Below are positions 1 to 12,428 of a DNA stretch of 64,000 bases, piece by piece (positions within the stretch are counted from its first letter, which is position 1; each line of letters opens with the position of its first letter). The notes beneath the pieces were generated by a model. The model saw only the letters and a list, made by a program, of their open reading frames with translations, did not search any database and was not told where the DNA came from. Source of the stretch: Hordeum vulgare subsp. vulgare (Eukaryota; Streptophyta; Magnoliopsida; Poales; Poaceae); NCBI RefSeq assembly GCF_904849725.1, contig NC_058523.1:336887948-336951947 (forward strand). Direction: 5' to 3'. The translations under genes and the position numbers were made by a program.

Positions 1-3000
1 AGAAGAAGAAGAGAAGAAGAAGGAGGAGGAGGAGGAGAAGGCCAAGCACCTTCTAGTCCTTCTCCTCATCCTCCTTGTCCTCCTTCTTCTTGATTTCTTC
101 TTCTTCTCCTCCTCCTCCTCTTTCTTCTCCTCTTTCATATTATCCTTGCTTTAATTTCCCAAACAATGACATAATTAGCCCATTTAGCTCCAAAAGACAT
201 AGTTAGGTAATTTAGCTCCAAGAAGAGGAGAAGTGGAGAAGAAATAGGAAAAATGAAAAGAAAGAAGGAGAAGAAGAGAAGAAGAAGGATAAGGAGGAGG
301 AGGAGGAGGAGGAGAAGGAGGAGCAGGCCAAGGACCTTCTAGTCCTTCTCCTCCTCCTCCTTCTCCTCCTTCTCCTCATTCTTCTTGATTTCTTCTACTT
401 CTCCTCCTCCTCCTCTTTCTTCTCCTCTTTCATATTATCCTTTTTATAATTTCCCCAACAATGACATAATTAGCCCATTTAGCTACAAAATGCCATAATA
501 AGCTCAAAATGGCATAAGAACCTTGGTTAGCTCATGAATATTATATACTTAGCTTGGTTTCCTCTAAAATGGGATAATTAGCCCATTTAGCTCCAAAAAG
601 ACAAAATTAGGTAATTTAGCTCCAAGAAGAGGAGAAGAAATAGGAAAAATGAAAAGAAATAAGAAGAAGAAGAAGAAGAAGAGAAGAAGGAGAAGGAGGA
701 GGAGGAGGAGGAGGAGGAGGAGAAGGCCAAGGACCTTCTAGTCCTTCTCACCCTCCTCCTTCTCCGCCTTCTAGATTTCTTCTTGTTCTCCTCCTCCTCC
801 TCTTTCTTCTCCTCTTTCATATTATCCTTGCTTTAATTTCCCCCAACAATGACATAATTAGCCCATTTAGCTCCAAAATGCCATAATAAGCTCAAAATGG
901 CATAAGAACCTTGGTTAGCTCATGAATATTATATACTTAGCTTATTTTCCTCTAAAATGGGATAATTAGCCCATTTAGCTCCAAAGATACATAATTAGGT
1001 AATTTAGCTCCAACAAGAGGAGAAGAGGAGAAGAAATAGGAAAAATGAAAAGAAAGAAGAAGAAGAAGAAGAAGAAGAGAAGAAGGAGAAGGAGGAGGAG
1101 GAGGACGAGAAGGCCAAGGACCTTCTAGTCCTTCTCCTCCTACTCCTTCTCCTCCTTCTTCTTGATTTCTTCTTCTTCTCCTCCTCCTCCTCTTTCTTCT
1201 CCTCTTTCATATTATCCTTGATTTAATTTCCCCAACAATGACATAATTTGCATATTTAGCTCCAAAATGCCATAATAACCTCAAAATGGCATAAGAACCT
1301 TGGTTAGCTCATGAATATTATATACTTAGCTTCCTTTTCCTCTAAAATGGGATAATTAGCCCATTTAGCTCCAAAAAGACATAATTAGGTAATTTAGCTC
1401 CAACAAGAGTAGAAGACGAGAAGAAATAGGAAAAATGAAAAGAAAGAAGAAGAAGAAGAAGAAGAAGAAGAAGAAGAGAAGAAGGAGAAGGAGGAGGAGG
1501 AGGAGGAGAAGGCCAAGGACCTTCTAGTCCTTCTCCTCCTCCTCCTTCTCCTCCTTACCCTCCTTCTTCTTGATTTCTTCTTCTCCTCCTCCTCCTCTTT
1601 CTTCTCCTCTTTCATATTATCCTTGCTTGAATTTCCCCAACAATGACATAACTAGCCCATTTAGCTCCAAAATGCCATAATAAGCTCAAAATGGCATAAG
1701 AACCTTGTTTAGCTCATGAATATTATATACTTAGCTTGTTTTCCTCTAAAATGGGATAATTCGCCCATTCAGCTCCAAAAAGACATAATTAGGTAATTTA
1801 GCTCCAACAAGAGGAGAAGAGGAGAAGAAATAGGAAAAATGAAAAGAAAGAAGAAGAAGAAGAAGAAGAAGAAGAAGAAGAAGAAGAAGAGAAGAAGGAG
1901 GAGGAGGAGGAGAAGGCCAAGGACCTTCTAGTCCTTCTCCTCATCCTCCTTCTCCTCCTTCTCCTCCTTCTTCTTGATTTCTTCTTCTTCTCCTCCTCCT
2001 CCTCTTTCTTCTCCTCTTTCACATTATCCTTGCTTTAATTTCCCAAACAATGACATAATTAGCCCATTTAGCTCCAAAAGACATAGTTAGGTAATTTAGC
2101 TCCAAGAAGAGGAGAAGTGGAGAAGGAATAGGAAAAATGAAAAGAAAGAAGGACAAGAAGAGAAGAAGAAGGATAAGGAGGAGGAGGAGGAGGAGGAGAA
2201 GGAGGAGCAGGCCAAGGACCTTCTAGTCCTTCTCCTCCTCCTCCTTCTCCTCCTTCTCCTCATTCTTCTTGATTTCTTCTTCTTCTCCTCCTCCTCCTAT
2301 TTCTTCTCCTATTTCATATTATCCTTTTTATAATTTCCCCAACAATGACATAATTAGCCCATTTAGCTACAAAATGCCATAATAAGCTCAAAATGGCATA
2401 AGAACCTTGGTTAGCTCATGAATATTATATACTTAGCTTGGTTTCCTCTAAAATGGGATAATTAGCCCATTTAGCTCCAAAAAGACAAAATTAGGTAATT
2501 TAGCTCCAAGAAGAGGAGAAGAAATAGGAAAAATGAAAAGAAATAAGAAGAAGAAGAAGAAGAAGATAAGAAGGAGGAGGAGGAGGAGGAGGAGGAGAAG
2601 GCCAAGGACCTTCTAGTCCTTCTCACCCTCCTCCTTCTCCTCCTTCTAGATTTCTTCTTGTTCTCCTCCTCCTCCTCTTTCTTCTCCTCTTTCATATTAT
2701 CCTTGCTTTAATTTCCCCCAACAATGACATAATTAGCCCACTTAGCTCCAAAATGCCATAATAAGCTCAAAATGGCATAAGAACCTTGGTTAGCTCATGA
2801 ATATTATATACTTAGCTTCTTTTCCTCTAAAATGGGATAATTAGCCCATTTAGCTCCAAAGATACATAATTAGGTAATTTAGCTCCAACAAGAGGAGAAG
2901 AGGAGAAGAAATAGGAAAAATGAAAAGAAAGAAGAAGAAGAAGAAGAAGAAGAAGAGAAGAAGGAGAAGGAGGAGGAGGAGGAGGAGAAGGCCAAGGACC

Positions 3001-5696
3001 TTCTAGTCCTTCTCCTCCTACTCCTTCTCCTCCTTCTTCTTGATTTCTTCTTCTTCTCCTCCTCCTCCTCTTTCTTCTCCTCTTTCATATTATCCTTGAT
3101 TTAATTTCCCCAACAATGACATAATTTGCATATTTAGCTCCAAAATGCCATAATAACCTCAAAATGGCATAAGAACCTTGGTTAGCTCATGAATATTATA
3201 TACTTAGCTTCCTTTTCCTCTAAAATGGGATAATTAGCCCATTTAGCTCCAAAAAGACATAATTAGGTAATTTAGCTCCAACAAGAGTAGAAGACATGAA
3301 GAAATAGGAAAAATGAAAAGAAAGAAGAAGAAGAAGAAGAAGAAGAAGAAGAAGAGAAGAAGGAGAAGGAGGAGGAGGAGGAGGAGAAGGCCAAGGACCT
3401 TCTAGTCCTTCTCCTCCTCCTCCTTCTCCTCCTTACCATCCTTCTTCTTGATTTCTTCTTCTCCTCCTCCTCCTCTTTCTTCTCCTCTTTCATATTATCC
3501 TTGCTTGAATTTCCCCAACAATGACATAACTAGCCCATTTAGCTCCAAAATGCCATAATAAGCTCAAAATGGCATAAGAACCTTGTTCAGCTCATGAATA
3601 TTATATACTTAGCTTGTTTTCCTCTAAAATGGGATAATTACCCCATTCAGCTCCAAAAAGACATAATTAGGTAATTTAGCTCCAACAAGAGGAGAAGAGG
3701 AGAAGAAATAGGAAAAATGAAAAGAAAGAAGAAGAAGAAGAAGAAGAAGAAGAAGAAGAAGAAGAAGAGAAGAAGAAGGAGGAGGAGGAGGAGAAGGCCA
3801 AGGACCTTCTAGTCCTTCTCCTCATCCTCCTTCTCCTCCTTCTTCTTGATTTCTTCTTCTTCTCCTCCTCCTCCTCTTTCTTCTCCTCTTTCATATTATC
3901 CTTGCTTTAATTTCCCAAACAATGACATAATTAGCCCATTTAGCTCCAAAATTCCATAATAACCTCAAAATGGCATAAGAACCTTGGTTAGCTCATGAAT
4001 ATTATATACTTAGCTTGTTTTCGTCTAAAATGGGATAATTAGCCCATTTATCTCCAAAAAGACACAATTAGGTAATTTAGCTCCAACAAGAGGAGAAGAG
4101 GAGAAGAAATAGGAAAATGAAATGAAAGAAGAAGAAGAAGAAGAGGAAGAAGGAGAAGGAGGAGGAGGAGGAGGAGGAGGAGGAGAAGGAGGAGAAGGCC
4201 AAGGACCTTCTATTCCTTCTCATCCTACTCCTTCTCCTGCTTCTTGATTTCTTCTTGTTCTCCTCCTCCTCCTCTTTCTTCTCCTCTTTCATATTAACCT
4301 TGCTTTAATTTCCCCCAACAATGACATAATTAGCCCATTTAGCTCCAAAATGCCATAATAAGCTCAAAATGGCATAAGAACCTTGGTTAGCTCATGAATA
4401 TTATGTACTTAGCTTGTTTTCCTTTAAAATGGGATAATTAGCCCATTTAGATCCAAAGAGACATAATTAGGTAATTTACCTCCAACAAGAGGAGAAGAGG
4501 ATAAGAAATAGGAAAAATGAAAAGAAGGAAGAAGAAGAAGAAGAAGAGAAGAAGGAGAAGGAGGAGGAGGAGGAGGAGAAGGCCAAGGACCTTCTAGTCC
4601 TTCTCCTCCTCCTCCTTCTCCTCCTTCTTGATTTCTTCTTCTTCTCCTCCTCCTCCTCTTTCTTCTCCTCTTTCATATTATCCTTGCTTTAATTAACCCA
4701 AAAATGACATAGTTAGCCCATTTAGCTCCAAAATAGTAATAAGCTCAAAATGGCATAAGAACCATGGTTAGCTCATGAATATTATATACTTAGCTTGTTT
4801 TCCTCTAAAATGGGATAATTACCCCATTTAGCTCCAAAAAGACATAATTAGGTAATTTAGCTCCAACAAGAGTAGAAGAGGAGAATAAATAGGAAAAATG
4901 AAAAGAAATAAGAAGAAGAAGAATAAGAAGAGAAGAAGGAGAAAGAGGAGGAGGAGGAGGAGAAGGCCAAGGACCTTCTAGTCCTTCTCCTCCTCCTCCT
5001 TCTCCTCCTTATCCTCCTTCTTCTTGATTTCTTCTTCTCCTCCTCCTCCTCTTTATTCTCCTCTTTCATATTATCCTTGCTTGAATTTCCCCAACAATGA
5101 CATAATTAGCCTATTTAGCTCCAAAATGCCATAATAAGCTCAAAATGGCATAAGAACCTTGGTTAGGTCATGAATATTATATACTTAGCTTGTTTTCCTC
5201 TAAAATGGGATAATTAGCCCATTCAGCTCCAAAAAGAAATAATTAGGTAATTTAGCTCCAACAAGAGGAGAAGAGGAGAAGAAATAGGAAAAATTTAAAG
5301 AAAGAAAAAGTAGAAGAAGAAGAAGAAGAAGAGAAGAAGGAGGAGGAGGAGGAGAAGGCCAAGGACCTTCTAGTCCTTCTGCTCATCCTCCTTCTCCTCC
5401 TTCTCCTCCTTCTTCTTTATTTCTTCTTATTCTCCTCCTCCTCCTCTTTCTTCTCCTCTTTCATATTATCCTTGCTTTAATTTCCCAAACAATGACATAA
5501 TTAGCCCATTTAGCTCCAAAATGCCATAATAACCTCAAAATGGCATAAGAACCTTGGTTAGCTCATGAATAGTATATACTTAGCTTGTTTTCCTCTAAAA
5601 TGGGATAATTAGCCCATTTATCTCCAAAAAGACATAATTAGGTAACTTAGCTCCAACAAGAGGAGAAGAGGAGAAGAAATAGGAAAAATGAAAAGA

Positions 5697-5727
<31 letters not shown>

Positions 5728-7600
5728 AGAAAAAGAAGAGAAGAAGGAGAAGGAGGAGGAAGAGGAGGAGAACACCAAGGACCTTCTAGTCCTTCTCCTC
5801 CTCCTCCTTCTCCTCCTTCTTCTTGATTTCTTCTTCTTCTCCTCCTCCTCCTCTTTCTTCTCCTCTTTCATATTGTCCTTGCTTTAATTTCCCCAACAAT
5901 GACATAATTAGCCCATTTAGCTCCAAAATGCCATAATAAGCTCAAAATGGCATAAGAACCTTGGTTAGCTCATGAATATTATATACTTAGCTTGTTTTCC
6001 TCTAAAATGGGATAATTAGCCCATTTATCTCCAAAAAGACATAATTAGGTTATTTAGCTCCAACAAGAGGAGAAGAGGAGAAGAAATAGGAAAAATGAAA
6101 AGAAAGAAGAAGAAGAAGAAGAAGAAGAGAAGAAGGAGAAGGAGGAGGAGGAGGGGGAGAAGGAGAAGGCCAAGGACCTTCTAGTCCTTCTCCTCCTCCT
6201 CCTTCTCCTCCTTCTCATCCTGCTTCTTGATTTCTTCTTCTTCTCCTCCTACTCCTCTTTCATATTATCCTTGCTTTCATTTCCCCAACAATGACATAAT
6301 TAGCCCATTTAGCTCCAAAATACCATAATAAGCTCAAAATGGCATAAGAACCTTGGTTAGCTCATGAATATTATATACTTAGCTTGTTTTCCTCTAAAAT
6401 GGGATACTTAGCCCATTTAGCTCCAAAAAGACATAGTTAGGTAATTTAGCTCCAACAAGAGGACAAGAGGAGAAGAAATAGGAAAAGTGAAAAGAAAGAA
6501 GAAGAAGAAGAAGAAGAAGAAGAGAAGGAGAAGGAGGAGGAGGAGAAGGAGAAGGCCAAGCACCTTCTAGTCCTTCTCCTCCTCCTCCTTCTCCTCCTTC
6601 TCCTTCTTCTTCTTCATTTCTTCTTCTTCTCCTCCTCCTCCTCTTTCTTCTCCTCTTTCATATTATCCTTGCTTTAATTTCCCCAATAATGACATAATTA
6701 GCCCATTTAGCTCCAAAATACCATAATAACTTCAAAATGGCATAAGAACCTTGGTTAGCTCATGAATATTATATACTTAGCTTGTTTTCCTCTAAAATGG
6801 GATATTTAACCCATTTAGATCCAAAAAGACATAATTAGGTAATTTAGCTCAAACAAGAGGAGAAGAAATAGGAAAAATGAAAAGAAAGAATAAGAAGAAG
6901 AAGAAGAAGAAGAAAAGAAGAGAAGAAGGAGAAGGTGGAGGAGGAGGAGGAGAAGGACGTTCTAGTCCTTCTCCTCCTCCTCCTTCTCCTCCTTCTTCTT
7001 GATTTCTTCTTCTTCTCCTCCTCCTCCTCTTTCTTCTCCTCTTTCATATTATCCTTGCTTTAATTTCCCCAACAATGACATAATTAGCCCATTTAGCTCC
7101 AAAATGCCATAATAACCTCAAAATGGCATAAGAACCTTGGTTAGCTCATGAATATTATATTCTTAGCTTGTTTTCCTATAAAATGGGATAATTAGCCCAT
7201 ATAGCTCCAAAAAGACATAATTAGGTAATTTGGCTCCAACAAGAGGAGAAGAGGAGAAGAAATAGGAAAAATGAAAAGAAAGAAGAAGAAGAAGAAGAAG
7301 AAGAAGAAGAAGAAGAAGAAGAGAAGAAGGAGAAGGAGGAGGAGGAGGAGGAGAAGGCCAAGGACCTTCTAGTCCTTCTCCTCCTCCTCCTCCTCCTCGT
7401 CCTACTCCTCCTTCTTCTTGATTTCTTCTTCTTCTCCTCCTCCTCCTCTTTCTTCTCCTCTTTCATATTATCCTTGCTTTAATTTCCCCAACAATGACAT
7501 AATGAACCCATTTAGCTCCAAAATGCCATAATAAGCTAAAAATGGCCTAAGAACCTTGGTTAGCTCATGAATATTATATTATTAGCTTGTTTTCCGCTAA
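1..7600. repeat. Tandem array of ~390-bp palindromic purine/pyrimidine monomers (about 20 units)
   Basis: About 20 copies of one unit can be counted by the core around 'aaggaccttctagtcctt' (near 45, 330, 730, 1118, 1516, 1920, 2218, 2606, 2997, 3396, 3807, 4201, 4588, 4974, 5366, 5780, 6177, 6556, 6957, 7366). Each unit has a purine arm (GAA/GAG repeats), a perfect small hairpin (AAGGAC-CTTCTA-GTCCTT), a pyrimidine arm (CTT/CTC repeats), and an AT-rich spacer containing 'ttagctcatgaatattata' and repeated 'gcccatttagctcc'. Spacing is about 390-410 bp except two short units of about 280-300 bp (near 50-330 and 1920-2218). The array lies inside a CACTA element. Minus-strand open frames of 66-81 codons rich in Lys/Glu, Arg and Ser recur in most units, but they follow from triplet repeats and I do not regard them as genes. 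Confidence 0.95.
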
Positions 7601-7977
7601 AATGACATAATTAGCTCAAAAACGTCATATTTTGTTCTTCTTCTGACTTTCTTATTCACATTTTTGCAGATTGGATATACTACATGCATGGAAGCTGGCA
7701 TTCATGGAGTTGAACAATGTCGATGGATGAACTTTATATGTATATCATCTAGTTTTCATTTGAGTTGATGAACAATGTTGAATTATATGTATATATGGAT
7801 AAACAGTGCAATACTTTGTATGTTGGTTCTTTCGATATATGGGGATGTACATTGATTTATATGTATATCATATATGTGTGGTGAATTATATATATATGTG
7901 TTGGCAAGTATATGTGTGGTGAACTATATATTATATATGTGTGGTGAATTATATAAATGTGTTGTCAAATATATATG

Positions 7978-7992
7978 TGTGTGTGTGTGTGT
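7978..7992. repeat. (GT)n microsatellite in the CACTA linker
   Basis: A short GT run lies in the AT-rich linker between the tandem array and the subterminal repeats. The surrounding 7720-8037 is rich in 'tatatatgtgtggtgaatta' variants and has no convincing gene. Confidence 0.8.
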
Positions 7993-8037
7993 CCTGTGAA
8001 ATAATATAAAACAAAAAAACAGGTACTATATGGGCTC

Positions 8038-8587
8038 TTTGTCGTCTGCCAGCTGATGGGAAAGACGTGTGCCATCAGCTGGCAGATGGCAAAGGTGCCA
8101 CATGGCACCCAGCTGTGCATCCTCGGGTGTCTATATAGGCTCTTTATCGTCTCCCTCCAGGGTGGGCAGACGGCAAAGAAGAGGGGGGGAGGAGGAGGCA
8201 GACGGCAAAGAGTGGAGGGGGGAGGAGGAGGAGGCACATGACAAAGAATAAGGGGGAGGCAGACGGCAAATAATAAGGGGGAGGCACACGACAAAGAATA
8301 AGGGGGAGGCAGACGACAAAGCCTCCGTTAACCCTAGCGGAGGCAACGCCTGTCAGCTTCCGTCTCGAGAACTTTGCTGACTGCTCCTATGGAAAGCTGA
8401 CGTCAAAGAGCTTTGTCGTCCGCTTTGGGGGGACAGACGACAAAGAAGGTACGATGCCGTCGTAGGCTGACACAGAAATTTTGCCGGCCGTGAGATTCTT
8501 TGTCATCTGTGGTATTCTCTTTGTCGTCTGGGATTTAGTCCTTGCCGTCTGTGATGGCAGACGACAAAGAAGTTGATTCCTGTAGTG
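8038..8587. repeat. CACTA subterminal repeat region and right terminal inverted repeat
   Basis: The segment contains many direct and inverted copies of a ~10-bp motif (ctttgtcgtctg / cagacggcaaag / agacgacaaag), which in CACTA elements are transposase-binding sites. The terminal inverted repeat occupies about 8569-8587 and ends in ...ATTCCTGTAGTG. Short open frames in both directions here are low-complexity by-products of a GGGGGAGG-rich stretch (8185-8310). Confidence 0.85.
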
Positions 8588-9726
8588 AAAGTCATGACGA
8601 TATCTAAGGCAATGATCATACATATAGGCATCACGACCGAGACAAGTAGACCGATACTTTCTACATCTACTACTATTACTCCACACATCGACCGCTATCC
8701 AGCATGCATCTAGTGTATTGAGTTCATGACAAACAGTGTAACGCCTTAAGCAAGATGACATGATGTAGAGGGATAATCTAAAACCAATGATGAAAACCCC
8801 ATCTTTTTACCCTTGATGGCAACAACACAATCCGTGCCTCGCTACCCCTTCTGTCACTGGGTGAGGTCACCGCACGGTATGAACCGAAAACCAAGCACTT
8901 CTCCCATTGCAAGAATCATAGATCTAGTTGGCCAAACAAAACCCACAACTCGAAGAGAATTACAAGGATATGAAATCACTCATAAGAGAGATCAGAAGAA
9001 ACTCAAATAAGATTCATAGATAATCTGATCATAAATCCACAATTCATCGGATCTCGACAAACACACCGCAAAACAAGATTACATCGGATAGATCTCCATG
9101 AAGATCATGGAGAACTTTTTATTGAAGATCCAAGAGAGAGAAGAATCCATCTAGTTACTAGCTATGGACCCGTAGTTATATGGTGAACTACTCACGCATC
9201 ATCAAAGAAGTCATGGTGTTGATGAAGAAGCCCTCCTTATCCGAATCCCCCCTCCGGCAGGGCACCAGAACATGCCCCAGATGGGATCTTGAGGAGACAG
9301 AAGCTTGTGGCGGTGGAAAAGTACTTTCGATGATCTCCTGATTTTTTATGGAATTTTAGGGAATATATAGGCGCAAAACCTAGGGCAAAGGAGCCTCACG
9401 GAGCCCACAAGCCAGGGGGCGCGGGCCCCCCTGGCTGCGCCATGAGGGCTTGTGGGGTCCCTAGTGGACCCCTGCCCTGATTCTCCGGCTTTCCGATCTT
9501 TTTCTGTTCCGGAAAAAATCTTTTTGGCAGTTTCATTCCGTTTGGACTCCATTCAAAATCCTCCTCTGAAAGCGGTCAAAAACATGGAAAAAATAGGAAC
9601 TGGCGCTTGGCACTTAGGTAATAAGTTAGTCCCAAAAAATATATAAAAGGCATACAAAACATCCAAAGTTTGACAAGATAATAGCATGAAACCATCAAAA
9701 ATTATAGACACGTTGGAGACGTATCA
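8588..9726 (-). repeat. 3' LTR of element B (partial)
   Basis: It matches 13928-15055 almost base for base with small indels, including the promoter-like 'gaatatatag' (9361-9370; CTATATATTC on the element's sense strand) and the LTR terminus gtatca at 9721-9726. About 420 bp of this LTR are missing because they lie on the far side of the CACTA element. Confidence 0.9.
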
Positions 9727-12428
9727 AGCATCCCCAAGCTTAACTCCAGCTCATCCTCGAGTAGGGAAGTGATAAAGAATGAATTTTTGATGTGGAATGC
9801 TACCTAGCATATTTGTCCTTTGCAACTTATTTCACGTGACATGAATGTTCAGATCCGTAAGATTCAAAACAATAGTTTGCTATTGACATGAAAACAATAA
9901 TACTTCATGCAAACTAGCAAGGTAATCATGAACTTTAAAAATAACAAGGCCAAGGAAAGTTATCCCTACAAAATCATATAGTCTGGCTATGCTCCATCAT
10001 CCTCACACAACTAATGTAAATCATGCACAACCCCGGTATTGGCCAAGTAATTGTTTTCGCACTCTTACTTTCTCAAACTTTTTATAACTGTCACACAATA
10101 CATGAGCGTGAGCCATGGATATAGCACTATATGTGGAATAGAGTGTGGTGGTGGTTGTGAGAAAAAAAGGAGGAGATGGTCACATTGACTCGGCGTATCA
10201 AAGGGCTATGGAGATGCCCATTAATAGATATCAATGTGATTGAGTAGGGATTGCCATACAAGGGATGCACTAGAGCTATAAGTATGTGAAAGCTCAAAAG
10301 GAGAACTAGTGGGTGTGCATCCAACTTGCTTGCTCATGAAGACCTAGGGCAATTTTGAGGAAGCCCATCATTGGAATATACAAGCCAAGTTATATAATGA
10401 AGATTCCCACTAGCATATGGTAGTGACAAAGCAAGAAGCTCTCAATCATGAAGAACATGGTGCTATTATGAAGCACAAGTGTGGAAAAAGATAGTAGCAT
10501 TGTCCCTTCTCTCTTTTTCTCTCTTCTTTTTTTTATTTGGCCTCTTAGGCCTCTTTTTTTTCTCTTTTCTCCCATTTTTCTTTTTTTAGGCTCTTTGGCC
10601 TCATTTTTTTATTTCCTCACATGGGACAATGCTCTAATAATGATGATCATCACACTTTTATTTACTCACAGCTCAAAGATCACAATGATAATGACTCCAT
10701 AGGAAATGCCTCCGGCAGTATACCGGGATGTGCAACGATCTAGCATGGCGTACGACGTTGGAAACATCTCGCTAGCTATCTTCCGATCATACAATGGCAA
10801 TATGAGAGTGACGGCACAAGTCATGAGATAGAACGATGGGAGTTGCATGGCAATATATCGCGGAATGGCTATGAGAATGCCATAGTAGGTAGATATGGTG
10901 GCTGTTTTGAGGAAGAATTTGGTGGGTTTGTGCACCGGCGAGAATTGCGCGGCACTAGAGAGGCTAGCAAACGTGGAAGGTGAAAGTGCATCTATACCAT
11001 GGACTCACATTAGTCATGAAGAACTCACATACTTGTTGCGAAAGTTTTTATTAATAATCAAAACAAAGTGCTAAATGCATACTTCTAGGGGAAGGTTGGT
11101 AGGTGTTAACCATTGCGCGATCCCAACCTCAACACAAAGGATGAGAATCAATAGATCAATTATGCTCCGACTTCCTAACATAGTGGTTCACCATACGTGC
11201 ATGCTACGGGAATTACTAACTTCGACACAAGTATTTCTAGATTCACAACACCCTACTAACATAACTCTTAATATTACCGAATCCACGTCTCAAAACTAAT
11301 TGAGAGGAATCAAGACTTATCTTTCTACTCAATGCACATGAAGATGGAGGTTTTTGTATCCTCTTGCGGTACCTATCACCTTTGGGACTACTTTCATAGC
11401 ATAAGCCAACTACCAAGTCACGCACCGCCGTGCTCTAAAATATATAAGTGAAGCACACAGAGCAAAATTATCTAGCTCAAAAGATATAAGTGAAGCACTA
11501 TGAGCATTCTAGCAAAATCACGATGAGTGCATGTCTCTCTCTCAAAAAGGTGTGCAGCAAGTATGATTGTGACACAACAAAAGGAAAAGACTCCTGCGAT
11601 ACAAGACACTCCAAGCAAAACACATATCATGTGGTGAATAAAAATATAGCTCCAAGTAATGTTACCGATGGATTGACGACGAAAGAGGGGATGCCTTCCC
11701 GGGGCATACCCAAGCTTAGGCTTTTTGGTGTCCTTGAATTTGTCTTGGGATTCCTCGGGCATCCCCAAGCTTGAGCTCTTTCCACTCCTTATTTCTTTGT
11801 CAATGAGAACATCACCAAAAACATGAAAACTTCACAACACAAAACTTAAACAGAAACTCGTGATAACATTAGCACAAGAAAACAAACTACCACCTCTTTT
11901 GGTACTGTAGCAAACTTGAATTCTATGTATATTGGTGTTGGGCTAGTGTATTCTAACTTTTACATGGCTAGTACCCCCCGATACTAACCATAGTTTCATC
12001 AAAACGAGCAACCAACTCAACAAAAACAGAATCTATCAAAAACAGACCAGCCTGTAGCAATCTGTATACTTCGTATACTTCTGGTACCTCAAAAATTCTG
12101 AAAACTTACAACTGCCTGGGAACAAGGCATATCAACCAAAAGCAAAAAGAATCAACTCAAAAGCTCTTTCTGAATAAAAATAAAAAATCACCTCGTGAGC
12201 GAAAAGTTTCTGTCTTTTTCCAGCAGGATCAAACAACCATTACCAAGACTAATCATAAAGGTTTTGCTTGGCTCAAACACAAAAAGAAACACAAAAAACA
12301 CAATCACAACAGAATTACGAAAGTGTGGACGAAAAAAAACAAAAAGAAAAAGATAAATTCATTGGGTTGCCTCCCAACAAGCGTTATTGTTTAACGCCCT
12401 TAGCTAGGCATTGATAATTCAATGATGC
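9727..12428 (-). other. Non-coding 3' interior of element B with polypurine tract
   Basis: The polypurine tract lies against the LTR; on the element's sense strand it reads GAGTTAAGCTTGGGGATGC (about 9728-9746). The rest is related along its whole length to 45875-48500 of element C, with small indels. No open frame is conserved between the two copies, so I call it untranslated. Two more AAGCTTGGG-type motifs occur near 11700-11775. It ends at a shared block, 'gggttgcctcccaacaagcg' (12364-12383), just before the ORF. Confidence 0.75.

Larger units (their letters stand above)
1..8587. mobile_element. CACTA (En/Spm-like) DNA transposon, right part, left end outside window
   Basis: The right terminus is recognisable because the sequence ending at 8587 reads as the inverse of CACTACAGGAATCAACTTC, the classical CACTA terminal inverted repeat. 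The 550 bp inside it are dense in 'ttgtcgtctg' and 'agacgacaaag' motifs in both orientations, as in CACTA subterminal regions. The rest of the visible element is the tandem array (1 to ~7600) and an AT-rich, GT/TA-containing linker (7600-8037). It interrupts the 3' LTR of gypsy element B: the other copy of that LTR (near 13925-13940) reads across the junction without a break, and the next three bases (8588-8590, aaa) are a plausible 3-bp target duplication. No transposase is visible in the window, so autonomy cannot be judged. A splice-acceptor-like sequence at 7661-7669 followed by a short open stretch may be the last exon of a transposon gene, which is inference. Confidence 0.85.

Noticed and set aside
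587..7466. Family of 66-81-codon minus-strand ORFs (Lys/Glu, Arg, Ser, Phe-rich) with conserved start and end
   Set aside because: They overlap the purine/pyrimidine hairpin of each monomer. GAA/GAG/CTC units expand in threes, so the frame is preserved without selection, and the composition is pure triplet repeat.
1..7600. CRISPR-like array or centromeric satellite
   Set aside because: This is a plant transposon array: units are contiguous with no unique spacers, and it sits inside a CACTA element, so neither a CRISPR nor an independent centromeric satellite is supported.
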